Positions 36,809 through 45,532 of a DNA stretch of 56,183 nucleotides are shown one piece after another (within the stretch, counting starts at the first letter, position 1; every line of letters begins with the position of its first letter). The notes beneath the pieces are model-generated. The model ran no database searches. It was not told the origin of the DNA and worked only from the letters and a program-made list of their open reading frames with translations. Source of the DNA: Crocinitomicaceae bacterium (GTDB lineage: Bacteria > Bacteroidota > Bacteroidia > Flavobacteriales_D > Crocinitomicaceae). The translations under genes were made by a program, and so were the position numbers. Location: assembly GCA_029252405.1 (NCBI GenBank), contig JAQXBM010000039.1, forward strand, positions 1-56,183, given 5' to 3'.

Positions 36809-37504
36809 ATGAAAACTACACTCATTTTTCTACTCACTTTTTGCTCTCTTTTTTCTTTTTCACAAAAAGCAGATTTCAACGCGCCACTCAACGAAGTAGT
36901 CGACTTAAGTCCAATTTGCCTGGAACTTGCTGAAAAATTAAATCAAACACTCATTGATGCGAAATGTTTTGATTGGACCAACCGAAGTAATAACTGCGAG
37001 GATAGGGCAAATGCCGCCTGTCTTTTACTTGACGCTTGGGGAATTTCAAATGCAAAAGCGTGGTGTTTTGCCGGAAAAAATGCCAATTACCTCAATGGAA
37101 AAGGAACGCTCAAAGGATGGAGTTACCACGTTGCAGCCTTCGTTTTAGTTGAAAACGAGGGGGAAATCGACTCCTTGGTATTTGACCCGTTGACATCAAC
37201 AACATTAATGACCATCAAAGAATGGTCGAACGAAATCTCAGCAACGAGCGGCAATTTGTACTTCACAACCACTAACAAAAGGTATCAACAGAACAAAGTT
37301 GCAATGACGACCACTTGGAAATCTTCTGATGACTCATTTGACCGCACCTTGAAAGGCCTAACCAGGTACAACGACTACAGTTCTAGACGAAAAAGAAAGA
37401 CGAGACATTTCCTTGATGCGCGTATTATAAGCGTGACACAAGCGTTTTTCGAGCTTCTTTATATTCATCCGAAGTACCTAAGTGAGAATAATTGCATTGA
37501 ATAA
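36809..37504 (+). CDS. Secreted protein-glutaminase-like deamidase
   Basis: A 231-residue protein with a signal peptide (residues 1-19, ending SFSQ). A catalytic triad can be placed as Cys63 (NNCEDRANAAC), His107 (WSYHVAAF) and Asp126 (LVFDPLTS). The order and spacing match the Cys-His-Asp triad of Chryseobacterium protein-glutaminase, which deamidates Gln side chains of proteins. The usual N-terminal pro-region appears shorter here. Alternatives are other papain-like or transglutaminase-like folds. It would act outside the inner membrane. Confidence 0.6.
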   Translation: MKTTLIFLLTFCSLFSFSQKADFNAPLNEVVDLSPICLELAEKLNQTLIDAKCFDWTNRSNNCEDRANAACLLLDAWGISNAKAWCFAGKNANYLNGKGTLKGWSYHVAAFVLVENEGEIDSLVFDPLTSTTLMTIKEWSNEISATSGNLYFTTTNKRYQQNKVAMTTTWKSSDDSFDRTLKGLTRYNDYSSRRKRKTRHFLDARIISVTQAFFELLYIHPKYLSENNCIE

Positions 37505-37605
37505 GTCAATTCTAAAGTAAGTATCTGCATAACAACAAAAAATGCTCAAAACGTTTTCCATTTCTTTAACTACATTCGTAAACTAATTTTCAAACGACTT
37601 ACTAC

Positions 37606-38631
37606 ATGGACTCATCCAATTTAGCATCAATCATACAAGGCATTCCGAAAACAGAACTTCATTTACACATTGAAGGGAGTTTTGAACCTGAATTGATGTT
37701 TGAAATAGCCAAACGAAACAACATTCCCTTGGATTACGATTCCGTTGAATCCTTGAAGAAAGCATATAAATTCAACAATCTTCAGGAATTCCTTGACATC
37801 TATTACATGGGAGCCAAAGTGCTGATCCACGAGCAAGATTTCTTTGATCTAACTTGGGCATACTTGACCAAAGTAAACAGTCAGAATGTGGTGCACGTAG
37901 AAGTTTTCTTTGATCCACAGACTCACACAGAAAGAGGAATTGCATTTGATGTTGTCATCAAAGGGATACGCCGTGCGTTGGAAAAAGCGAAAGATGAATT
38001 GAACATTTCGTACAAGCTAATCATGTCTTACTTGAGACATTTAAGTGAAGAAGATGCCTTCAAAACCTTGGAAGAATCACTGCCATTTAAAGATTGGATT
38101 GATGGAATTGGTCTTGATTCATCAGAATTGGGAAATCCTCCAAGTAAGTTCGTAAATGTATTCAAAGCTTCCGCTGAGCACGGATTCAAATTGGCTGCAC
38201 ATGCAGGTGAAGAAGGTCCATCCGAGTACATTTGGGAAGCCTTGGATTTGTTGAAGGTTGATCGTATTGATCATGGAAATCGTTGTTTGTCTGATGATAA
38301 ACTGGTCGAGCGCCTCGTAAAAGATCAAATGCCGCTTACGCTTTGCCCGCTAAGTAATGTTGAACTCAAAGTGATCCAAAAGATGCACGAACATCCAGTG
38401 GCAGAAATGCTGGAGAAAGGAATTTTGGCGACGATTCACTCTGATGATCCAGCTTATTTCGGGGGATACATGAACGAGAATTATTTAGAAACGGCCAAAG
38501 AGCTAGACTTGAATAGTAATCAACTCATGCAATTGGCTATTAACGGATTTGAAGCGAGTTGGTTGAAGAGAAACGAAAAAGATGAGCATATTTCAAAAGT
38601 AAAAGCCTATTTTGAGTCATTGAATTCTTAG
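37606..38631 (+). CDS. Adenine deaminase (adenosine deaminase family, ADE type)
   Basis: A 341-residue cytosolic zinc hydrolase. The metal site is built from HLHIEGS (His18 and His20 region), HAGEEG, DHGNR and SDDPAYFGGY. The last motif and FFDPQTHTERG are characteristic of the adenine deaminase subgroup, best known from Pseudomonas and from fungal Aah1, rather than of true adenosine deaminases. The reaction would be adenine to hypoxanthine plus ammonia in purine salvage. It appears to be a single gene. Confidence 0.88.
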   Translation: MDSSNLASIIQGIPKTELHLHIEGSFEPELMFEIAKRNNIPLDYDSVESLKKAYKFNNLQEFLDIYYMGAKVLIHEQDFFDLTWAYLTKVNSQNVVHVEVFFDPQTHTERGIAFDVVIKGIRRALEKAKDELNISYKLIMSYLRHLSEEDAFKTLEESLPFKDWIDGIGLDSSELGNPPSKFVNVFKASAEHGFKLAAHAGEEGPSEYIWEALDLLKVDRIDHGNRCLSDDKLVERLVKDQMPLTLCPLSNVELKVIQKMHEHPVAEMLEKGILATIHSDDPAYFGGYMNENYLETAKELDLNSNQLMQLAINGFEASWLKRNEKDEHISKVKAYFESLNS

Positions 38632-38669
38632 TACACAGTTAATTGTTGACTATGGGTAAGCAATAATTG

Positions 38670-39122
38670 ATGAAAACAGAAGGGTTTATCGAAAACAGAA
38701 TACTTTGGAGAGCATCTAAAAGTAATCTACCTAATCGAAATGTATTCATTTATGAAGATATGCCCGATAGTAAGCGGTCGAAATACGCACATATAATCGA
38801 TAAGGTTGATTCTGGAAAAATCATATTACTGTTTGTCGGTAAAAGTAGAGTTTGGACGGCTGTGGGCACAAAAATGATTGTCGGATTTGATGGTGAAAAA
38901 GTTAATTCGATAAGAATAGATGATATAAAACATATTGATTCTAAAAGGATGAAAGAGCTTCCTGATGAACCAACTGGTTGGACCAGAATACCAAGGAAAT
39001 TAAATGAGAAAGCAGTAATCTTGACAGACAAAGGGGGCGTAGAATCAACATTTCTAACTAGAAAAGGTAAAAATTTATTTTCTCTTTGCAGTATGCTTTT
39101 AATGCTTAAAAGGTTAGATTGA
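38670..39122 (+). CDS. Basic cytosolic protein of unknown function
   Basis: A 150-residue protein rich in Lys and Arg. The open frame also reads from TTG at 38667, but the ATG at 38670 is the natural start. It has a beta-rich look (KIILLFVGKSRVWTAVGTKMIV) and no recognised motif. Its A+T content is higher than that of its neighbours. It stands alone between adenine deaminase and the DUF1805 gene. Confidence 0.5.
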   Translation: MKTEGFIENRILWRASKSNLPNRNVFIYEDMPDSKRSKYAHIIDKVDSGKIILLFVGKSRVWTAVGTKMIVGFDGEKVNSIRIDDIKHIDSKRMKELPDEPTGWTRIPRKLNEKAVILTDKGGVESTFLTRKGKNLFSLCSMLLMLKRLD

Positions 39123-39242
39123 GATCAAAAAGTCATTCACAAAGACAGTAGTCAAGTCCCCGGAGTATGAATTGTCGCCAACATAGAATCTCTGGGAAAG
39201 AAGAAAATGAAGAATATATAATAACCACTAATCACATACATT

Positions 39243-39506
39243 ATGAATGAAAATTTATTAGAAAAATTTCAAATTCAACTCGAACTACCACTTTTAATTA
39301 TCAGAGCCCCAAAAGGAATTTTGGCCTGCGGATATATCGACATGGTAACATGCAACAAAGCAGGCGATGTTTGCGCCATTGTCACTGGAGTAAATGATTT
39401 AGATGAGTTGGTGAGCGGCAGAGTCCAAGAAGTATCAAAGAGAGCCATGGAATTAGGCATCAAAGAAGGAGATACAGGACAAATGGCTTTGGATAAAATG
39501 ATGTGA
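39243..39506 (+). CDS. DUF1805 (YunC-like) protein
   Basis: An 87-residue protein. The core LPLLIIRAPKGILACGYIDM followed by AIVTGVNDLDELVSGRVQEVSKRAMELGI matches the DUF1805 pattern (LLVI-x-x-x-x-G-x-x-ACGYI and TGV-x-x-x-D-x-L). Bacillus YunC and archaeal members are known structurally, but function is unknown. The next small ORF follows directly. Confidence 0.8.
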   Translation: MNENLLEKFQIQLELPLLIIRAPKGILACGYIDMVTCNKAGDVCAIVTGVNDLDELVSGRVQEVSKRAMELGIKEGDTGQMALDKMM

Positions 39507-39567
39507 GTGTAACTTCATCGATCCAATAGTTATCTCAAGCTTTCAGGAAAGGGAAAGTCCTTCAGAA

Positions 39568-39723
39568 ATGATCGGTCAAATCTCAAGGCAGATGAACATT
39601 TTCAAACTTCAAAATACTGGAAGAATTCAGCTTCTTTTAAAAACTGGTAAGATCGTTCGCTTCTTAGATAATGTAACGATCGAAAGAGCACAAGAGGTAA
39701 TCAATGAAATAAACAAGTACTAG
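39568..39723 (+). CDS. Short ORF following DUF1805 gene
   Basis: A 51-residue ORF from ATG at 39568 to TAG at 39721. The frame is open back to the stop of the DUF1805 gene and reads as ordinary protein there too (FQERESPSEM), so the real start may be upstream or this may be a fragment. The product holds GRIQLLLKTGKIVRFLDNVT. Its stop shares bases with the stop of the convergent CBM9-like gene at 39720. Confidence 0.4.
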   Translation: MIGQISRQMNIFKLQNTGRIQLLLKTGKIVRFLDNVTIERAQEVINEINKY

Positions 39724-40988
39724 AAAATCAATTTACCCCACAAGGAAGGATTCGTATGGAAACCTTCTGCCCCGTCGCTGTTCCAGCGTTCTTGTGTAAG
39801 CCTCGTCTCACCTGTATCACTGCCATCTTTGGCAATTTCGAAGCTGAGCGACTCGACATTGGGAAGGTGAAAACTAGATGATCCATTGAACTGACCGATT
39901 GGAATAACCATTTCCACAAAACTTCCATCTTCGGAAATCGTGTATTCAATGCTCGTTTCCAGTTTATCTTCGCTCCAGTTCCAGACGTAAGGATTCGCCC
40001 CAAGGTTCAATCCAAAATGGTAATCACTGAGTAAAAAAGACGTTCGCTTCGTATCAGCTTTTGGATTCGTTGCAAACGCAAACTCCAATGCATCGCCTTT
40101 CCAAAGGTTAGATCCTTTGTTCGAATTCATTCGAGGCGTCTTATCGTTCAGTTTCACGGCAAGACCGATTTTATTTCCTGTATGAGCTATGCTGAACTCA
40201 TGTCCTTCACCAAATGGCTCAAACTTAGCATTCGTCCAATCCCAATTTAGACCTTGATCTGTCGCTTCTATTTCCTTGATGACGTTCTTTGAAACGACTT
40301 CTTTCTTCAATTTACCTGCGAAAGGAACAATTTGAACATCATTGATTTCTAAATCATCTTCCGCAAATACTTGAAACAACATTTGCTTGACATTCGAAAC
40401 ATCGCAATCACGTTGCTCAAAAGGAAACAACCCAAGCGGAATAGTCACTTTCGTCCATTCTTTGGTGATCACTTTGCCCTCAATGAATTTACTTGAAAAA
40501 CCAATCCATGCTTGACCGCCAGCGTAATCTTCAAATCCCATTGCCCACGGAAGATTTCCCATGGTTTTTCCGGTTGATCTAACCATTAATTGAACCGCAG
40601 CTGTATCAATGATGTCAATCATGTCTTTTCCAGCCCAAAAATCCCAGCCAAATCCAAATCCAACCCAATCACAATCGGGATGATCTTTGTTCCAGTGCAA
40701 CTTCAAGTAGGTGTCATTTTCATCTTGTTCTTGCGACAGAATAATACAATCTTGATTCTCCGAAGCCCAAACTTCGTCTGAAAAGTTATCTGCGTACAAA
40801 TCCAATTGATCGAATCCACGAATGTTTCGATTTTCATCCAATTCATACTCATCGTACAAGCCTACTCGTTGGAACAAGCGCGTTTCATCGACAACGATTT
40901 CATCGAATACTTGCACTTTCGATGTATCCTGTCCGAATGAAACGAAGGCGCAAATCAAAAAGATGCTATTTACGATACCTTTAATCAT
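39720..40988 (-). CDS. Secreted CBM9-like carbohydrate-binding protein
   Basis: A 422-residue protein with a signal peptide (residues 1-20, ending SFGQ). The C-terminal half (about 255-420) is CBM9-like: IGLAVKLNDKTPRMN, LWKGDALEFAFATNP and SIEYTISEDGSFVEMVIPI follow the CBM9 order. An N-terminal beta-sandwich domain (about 20-215) precedes it. It overlaps the upstream lipoprotein gene by 4 bp. It is the last gene of the operator 3 operon, and its inferred role is glucan capture in the periplasm or at the surface. Confidence 0.75.
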   Translation of the reverse strand: MIKGIVNSIFLICAFVSFGQDTSKVQVFDEIVVDETRLFQRVGLYDEYELDENRNIRGFDQLDLYADNFSDEVWASENQDCIILSQEQDENDTYLKLHWNKDHPDCDWVGFGFGWDFWAGKDMIDIIDTAAVQLMVRSTGKTMGNLPWAMGFEDYAGGQAWIGFSSKFIEGKVITKEWTKVTIPLGLFPFEQRDCDVSNVKQMLFQVFAEDDLEINDVQIVPFAGKLKKEVVSKNVIKEIEATDQGLNWDWTNAKFEPFGEGHEFSIAHTGNKIGLAVKLNDKTPRMNSNKGSNLWKGDALEFAFATNPKADTKRTSFLLSDYHFGLNLGANPYVWNWSEDKLETSIEYTISEDGSFVEMVIPIGQFNGSSSFHLPNVESLSFEIAKDGSDTGETRLTQERWNSDGAEGFHTNPSLWGKLIF

Positions 40989-41989
40989 GGGCGTAATGGT
41001 CCATTTTGCGTGAATATCATGTAATCCAACTTCGATTGAGCAAAACCAGTAACTGGATTCGCTAAGTGAAGCATATTGATGCTAGTCAGTTTGTCAGGAT
41101 TGTGAACTCCATTTCCGTTTGGCGCAGCTGGCTGTCCATTTACCAAACAAGGAATGTCGCTGTATTTGATTGAAACGAGTCGCCATCCTTCCCAATCAAC
41201 AATCAATTCCAAGGAATACATGTCTTCGTTTGAACCGTTGTGGTTACCATCATCATTATCATCCTCCGTGAATTGGAAAAGCATGATTGTGTTTGTCAAA
41301 CCTGGCTCACCGTAAAGCATGAAGTTGAAGTACTCATTGTCTGCATTGTTCGATAACGGATAATGTGCCGCTCCGTATGCACTAGCATCGAAATAAACGT
41401 ATCCAATCAAATAATCCCAATCTACCTCTCCCGCCATGTTGAAGTAAGAACCTTGCTCAGGTGAGAAATTGTCCGATTTGATTTGGAAATCCATGTTCGC
41501 TCCAGATTGCACAAATGTTGACCATCCAGAATTGAATCCACTTTCGAAATCAGCTACCAGGAATCCATCGTTTGTTTTTGGTGAAGTAATCTCCACTGTC
41601 TCAGCGAATACGTCAGGCTCATTTAAAAAGCTCAACTCCACATCACAAATTTCCGTTTGAAAGATTGGAAACTCTGTGATGTCTCCTATCCAGTTCGATG
41701 TATTCTCATCAATCGTTGCACCAAATCCTGAAATGACTTTAACTGCTCCAGAAGTTTGACCAGTGATTCTAATTTCCCAATCTACCGATTTAGAAAATTC
41801 AGCTGTGAAATGAACTGTTTCTCCCGTTCCAAAATCAACAGCAGGCGCACTGACGGCGAATGGCGTGAAAATGTTGAATTCCCCATAAATATCTGTCAAT
41901 GACGGTCCATCAATTTGATCCACCTCATCTTTTCGACAGGCCGTCAACAAGACTGACCCAACAACAAGTAGTAAAAGATACTTCTTCAT
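40985..41989 (-). CDS. Surface/periplasmic lipoprotein, glycan-binding candidate
   Basis: A 334-residue protein with a lipoprotein signal (lipobox LTAC, Cys18) followed by RKDEVDQIDGPSLTDIYGEF. The rest looks like two or three beta-sandwich domains with many Trp and Asn residues. It sits where SusE/SusF-type surface glycan-binding proteins sit in classical loci, but no SusC or SusD is present. The gene is 4 bp after the second beta-barrel gene and overlaps the CBM9-like gene. Confidence 0.65.
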   Translation of the reverse strand: MKKYLLLLVVGSVLLTACRKDEVDQIDGPSLTDIYGEFNIFTPFAVSAPAVDFGTGETVHFTAEFSKSVDWEIRITGQTSGAVKVISGFGATIDENTSNWIGDITEFPIFQTEICDVELSFLNEPDVFAETVEITSPKTNDGFLVADFESGFNSGWSTFVQSGANMDFQIKSDNFSPEQGSYFNMAGEVDWDYLIGYVYFDASAYGAAHYPLSNNADNEYFNFMLYGEPGLTNTIMLFQFTEDDNDDGNHNGSNEDMYSLELIVDWEGWRLVSIKYSDIPCLVNGQPAAPNGNGVHNPDKLTSINMLHLANPVTGFAQSKLDYMIFTQNGPLRP

Positions 41990-41993
41990 AATC

Positions 41994-43682
41994 TTAAAAT
42001 TTCATTACATAAAACACCATCACTTGATTCAAAGCGTATGGGTTAATTTCATTGTCGTTATTACTGTTTCCTTCGTAGAAGGCCGATAAGTAAACGTCTT
42101 CTGAGAAATTAAATCTCAATCCTGCCGCGTAATACCCTTCCTTCGCATTGATTCTGTATTCTGAAAAATTGATAATCTCATCGTTTCCATCGCGAACGGC
42201 TAACAATTCATTTCCTCTAGATATAAAATACGAATAGTTTCCGATCAAAAACAAATCTTCCACTAACTCAAACTCTCCACCAATTTGAAGTGCCTGCGTC
42301 GTAAGCGAAATCCCTCCAAATGGAGACGGCGCTCTGTTCGTTGCTTGGTATGACCAACCTACATTCACAGTTTGTCGTTTTTTCCAAGCCAACATCTCCG
42401 AAACATTCACATCTAACTTCGTTTTGGCAAAATCAAATTTCTTTAGTTCAGTCGTACCTTGACCTCGCACTTCACTCAGACGGTAGTAAGTCGCATCCAG
42501 TTTGATGTACTTCTTTTTGTCCTGATAATTCACTGTCGAGTAAATCCCTTTACGATTGAACGTTGCTACTCCAAACGGTAAAACATTGTTCAACGCTGGG
42601 TTGTAAGCAGCAATTCCTGTTGAAATCGACTGATTGTAGTAGTTTGGATCGTTGTAGATATCGTATAAAGACGTTGTTCTTTGAACCTGATCATTCGTGT
42701 AACGATCAAACATCGAGTTCACATTGTTGTAATTGATTCGCTTCGATTGTGCTCCAAAACTTCTAAAGTCTGCGCCATTATCCATGTACCCGACACTTGC
42801 CTTAAAACCATGATCTTTCAACTCAAAACTTACAGAAGCATTGATGAAGTAATCAGACAATGCTGACGTGTCCTCAACAAGTCCACTCGTTGAAATACCC
42901 GTTTCACCGTTAAATTTCAATCTCCATTTGTCTTTATCTAATGTTGATTGAGCCGTCAATGTGCTTACATTGTTTCTATATGCTGGAGTTCCAACTGCTG
43001 TTTCTTTCAAATCGAAAATGCTCACATGATTCAAGCCAACAGTAAGGTACTTACTTTGCTTGATGATCATGTTTCCTCCTCCGTACAAACGCTCAAGGAT
43101 ATTTGCAAAATTCGTTGGATTCAAACGTGTGATAAACCCGTTAAATTTGATTTCATTCACCACTTTCGGGAATGCCAATCCAAAATCGATAGCAGCTCCT
43201 TGCTGTCTCCACGTGTTATTATTCGTGTAGAATGTCTCATACCTGTTCACGTCCTGTTTGATTCCAAGCGCTCCTGAAGAATTCATCTGAAGATCGAGAT
43301 CATTGTTGTAGAATGTATACGGTGTAAGTTTGTAATCGATGTTTCCAATTTGGTAGCGAAGGATCTTTCCTGCAACACCACGAACGTACAATTGTCGAAC
43401 GTCAAATGTTACTCCTCCACCCCAGAATCCTCCGAATTCGTTGTTGATACGGATCATTCCTAGAATTTCCGTTTGTGCGTTTGGATTGATCTTAAATCCT
43501 AAATCGATCAGGGCATAGCCTCCTGTCGCCTTTCTTCGTGAAACCGTATCGGCTGCACCTGGATCCATCGACATGTGAGAAATCAACGAACGTGCTCCAC
43601 CGACAAATTGCACTTTCTTCTTGGATTGAGAAAAAGCAACTGTGCTTAGGCAACAAATAAATAGTATTAAAGCTGATTTCAT
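41994..43682 (-). CDS. Outer-membrane beta-barrel protein (barrel 2 of the glucan operon)
   Basis: A 562-residue protein with a signal peptide (ending VAFSQ). From about residue 40 to the end it shows the alternating pattern and frequent Tyr/Asn/Gly of a large outer-membrane barrel, with a terminal Phe (FYVMKF) as required for BAM-dependent assembly. There is no plug or carboxypeptidase-like domain, so it is not SusC-like. Its start overlaps the stop of barrel 1 by one base. Inferred role: a porin-like channel for glucan oligomers. Confidence 0.72.
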   Translation of the reverse strand: MKSALILFICCLSTVAFSQSKKKVQFVGGARSLISHMSMDPGAADTVSRRKATGGYALIDLGFKINPNAQTEILGMIRINNEFGGFWGGGVTFDVRQLYVRGVAGKILRYQIGNIDYKLTPYTFYNNDLDLQMNSSGALGIKQDVNRYETFYTNNNTWRQQGAAIDFGLAFPKVVNEIKFNGFITRLNPTNFANILERLYGGGNMIIKQSKYLTVGLNHVSIFDLKETAVGTPAYRNNVSTLTAQSTLDKDKWRLKFNGETGISTSGLVEDTSALSDYFINASVSFELKDHGFKASVGYMDNGADFRSFGAQSKRINYNNVNSMFDRYTNDQVQRTTSLYDIYNDPNYYNQSISTGIAAYNPALNNVLPFGVATFNRKGIYSTVNYQDKKKYIKLDATYYRLSEVRGQGTTELKKFDFAKTKLDVNVSEMLAWKKRQTVNVGWSYQATNRAPSPFGGISLTTQALQIGGEFELVEDLFLIGNYSYFISRGNELLAVRDGNDEIINFSEYRINAKEGYYAAGLRFNFSEDVYLSAFYEGNSNNDNEINPYALNQVMVFYVMKF

Positions 43683-45532
43683 TAGAAGTAAATTTTTAAT
43701 TCAACTGAAGTTTCAGTACCCGAATAACGATCGAGAGAGAAGTTAATGTCTTGGTAGTTCATCCATCGTTGGCGAACGTATAACCCAGTATTTTTCGATA
43801 ATTGAATATCTAAACCAATTGCGTAGCTGTATCCAATTTGATTTTTAGCCAGACCGCTTTGCGTGTCTAACTGAGTTCGATCATTCGCGATGATTCGGTC
43901 AACTCCAAAGTAATTCGAGAGTACAACTTTATCCAAAATGTTGTAGTAAAATTCTATTTGATTGCTGTAGCTCTGGAGATATGCTTTTTTCGAATATTTA
44001 GGCAGAGCCGAGAAATCATCTTGAACCGAGTAGAAACCTCCGAGGTAGAAAATGTATAAATCCCTGTTGAAAATCTTGTAGTTCGATTTGTAACTAATTT
44101 CGATAGAATTGAATCCTTTAGCCGCAGTTGTTGAATCAGTAATGATCAAGGTTTCGTATACTCCACGGTAGATTTTATTCAAATTGGCATAAGGTCCAAC
44201 ATCCGCTGGGAACGCCCAACGCCACATTCTTGAAAGCGCTAAATTATTGGCTGTATGACCATAAGTGATTCGATCCGAAAGTCCTGTAATTTCTTTTGCC
44301 GCACTATATCCAAGTGTGATTTTGTGCTTTTCGAATGGCATGTCCAAGTTGATAATTCCACCTCTACGGTTATTGGTCATTTGTCCGATTGAAACAAGAG
44401 AGCTCGCAAATGGAATAATTGGAGCTTGTCCTCCTTCAGCAACTTCGATACCAGCAAGTGCCTCGTTGTATTCTGAGATGGACGTGTTCCAGAAGATTCC
44501 GTTGTTGTTAATCACGTTGGGACTAATCTGAAAGTATCGGAATTCAATTGGGAAATAGGTCAAGTTCTTTGAAAGCTCCACTTTGACATCAATGGCTTCA
44601 CCCCATTGTGAATTGTACGTTGGACTGAAATACGTTCCCGCTCCAACTTCACCTTTCACTTTCACGTCTTTGAATCTCCATTCGAATTCACTCGTGACCA
44701 GGTTGTAGCCAATTGTTTCCATCGCCAAACTATCGCTGTATCGAGCACTAGTGATAGCGTTAACGCTGACAAATCCTTTATTAAAATCTTTTTTGACCTT
44801 CCCTGCCGTTAAGGTATTGGGAGTTGGAAGTGAACCTCCATTAAACTGAGATTTCCCGTGCATGAAGGCGAAAGAAAACTGTTTTGGAAGTCGCATTCCA
44901 TCAATGATAAATCCTTGAAATGCCTGCTGCCCCCAACGCGTATCTTGATTCAACAATCCCTCCTGGTAGTATTGTGAGTAACGATCCATTTCGTTCTTCG
45001 TGTTCGGATCCCATGGATTGCGTTCGAACAAACTGATTCTGTTATATCCTGTATTCGTTGCAAACGTGAATGGACTCAACGTATACCAGTGAATTCCTCC
45101 CATTCGAACTGAGAAGGTTCCATATTTCGTAGAATGTTTTCCGTTTAGATTCACCCCGAGGTTCAAACCTTTGGCGTAATCAGCATCAGAACCTGTTAAT
45201 GGTGTCCAAAGAAAGAAATCCGTGCTGAAGGAAGTGTTTTTAGAAGGTCGAGCGCTCAAGTTTATCGAAAGCTGCGGAATGTTACTATCATCTCCAATGA
45301 ACAAACGATTGGTGATGTCTCCCATCTCTGCGTATTGCTCGTCCATGGAAGTATAGGTTCCTAAAAAGCGGTAGTATCCGGAAACGGACAGTTTGTTCAG
45401 GCCTTGTTCCATCAATTTCGGGAACATTCCTGATTTCTCGAGCTTGGTCGTATCCTCCATTTGCGCATTGGCCGACAAGCAACCAAAGCTCATAAGGACG
45501 AGCAGTAAGCTATGTAGTTTATTGATCTTCAA
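43682..45532 (-). CDS. Outer-membrane beta-barrel protein (barrel 1 of the glucan operon)
   Basis: A 616-residue protein with a signal peptide (ending ANAQ). The barrel region begins near LSVSGYYRFLGTYTSM and runs to a C-terminal ELKIYF. Many Trp, Tyr and Asn residues lie in the predicted loops. It has no TonB plug and no lipobox. The gene overlaps the upstream glycosidase gene by 14 bp and is followed by barrel 2. Two consecutive large barrels in one glucan operon, with no SusCD, is unusual. Confidence 0.72.
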   Translation of the reverse strand: MKINKLHSLLLVLMSFGCLSANAQMEDTTKLEKSGMFPKLMEQGLNKLSVSGYYRFLGTYTSMDEQYAEMGDITNRLFIGDDSNIPQLSINLSARPSKNTSFSTDFFLWTPLTGSDADYAKGLNLGVNLNGKHSTKYGTFSVRMGGIHWYTLSPFTFATNTGYNRISLFERNPWDPNTKNEMDRYSQYYQEGLLNQDTRWGQQAFQGFIIDGMRLPKQFSFAFMHGKSQFNGGSLPTPNTLTAGKVKKDFNKGFVSVNAITSARYSDSLAMETIGYNLVTSEFEWRFKDVKVKGEVGAGTYFSPTYNSQWGEAIDVKVELSKNLTYFPIEFRYFQISPNVINNNGIFWNTSISEYNEALAGIEVAEGGQAPIIPFASSLVSIGQMTNNRRGGIINLDMPFEKHKITLGYSAAKEITGLSDRITYGHTANNLALSRMWRWAFPADVGPYANLNKIYRGVYETLIITDSTTAAKGFNSIEISYKSNYKIFNRDLYIFYLGGFYSVQDDFSALPKYSKKAYLQSYSNQIEFYYNILDKVVLSNYFGVDRIIANDRTQLDTQSGLAKNQIGYSYAIGLDIQLSKNTGLYVRQRWMNYQDINFSLDRYSGTETSVELKIYF

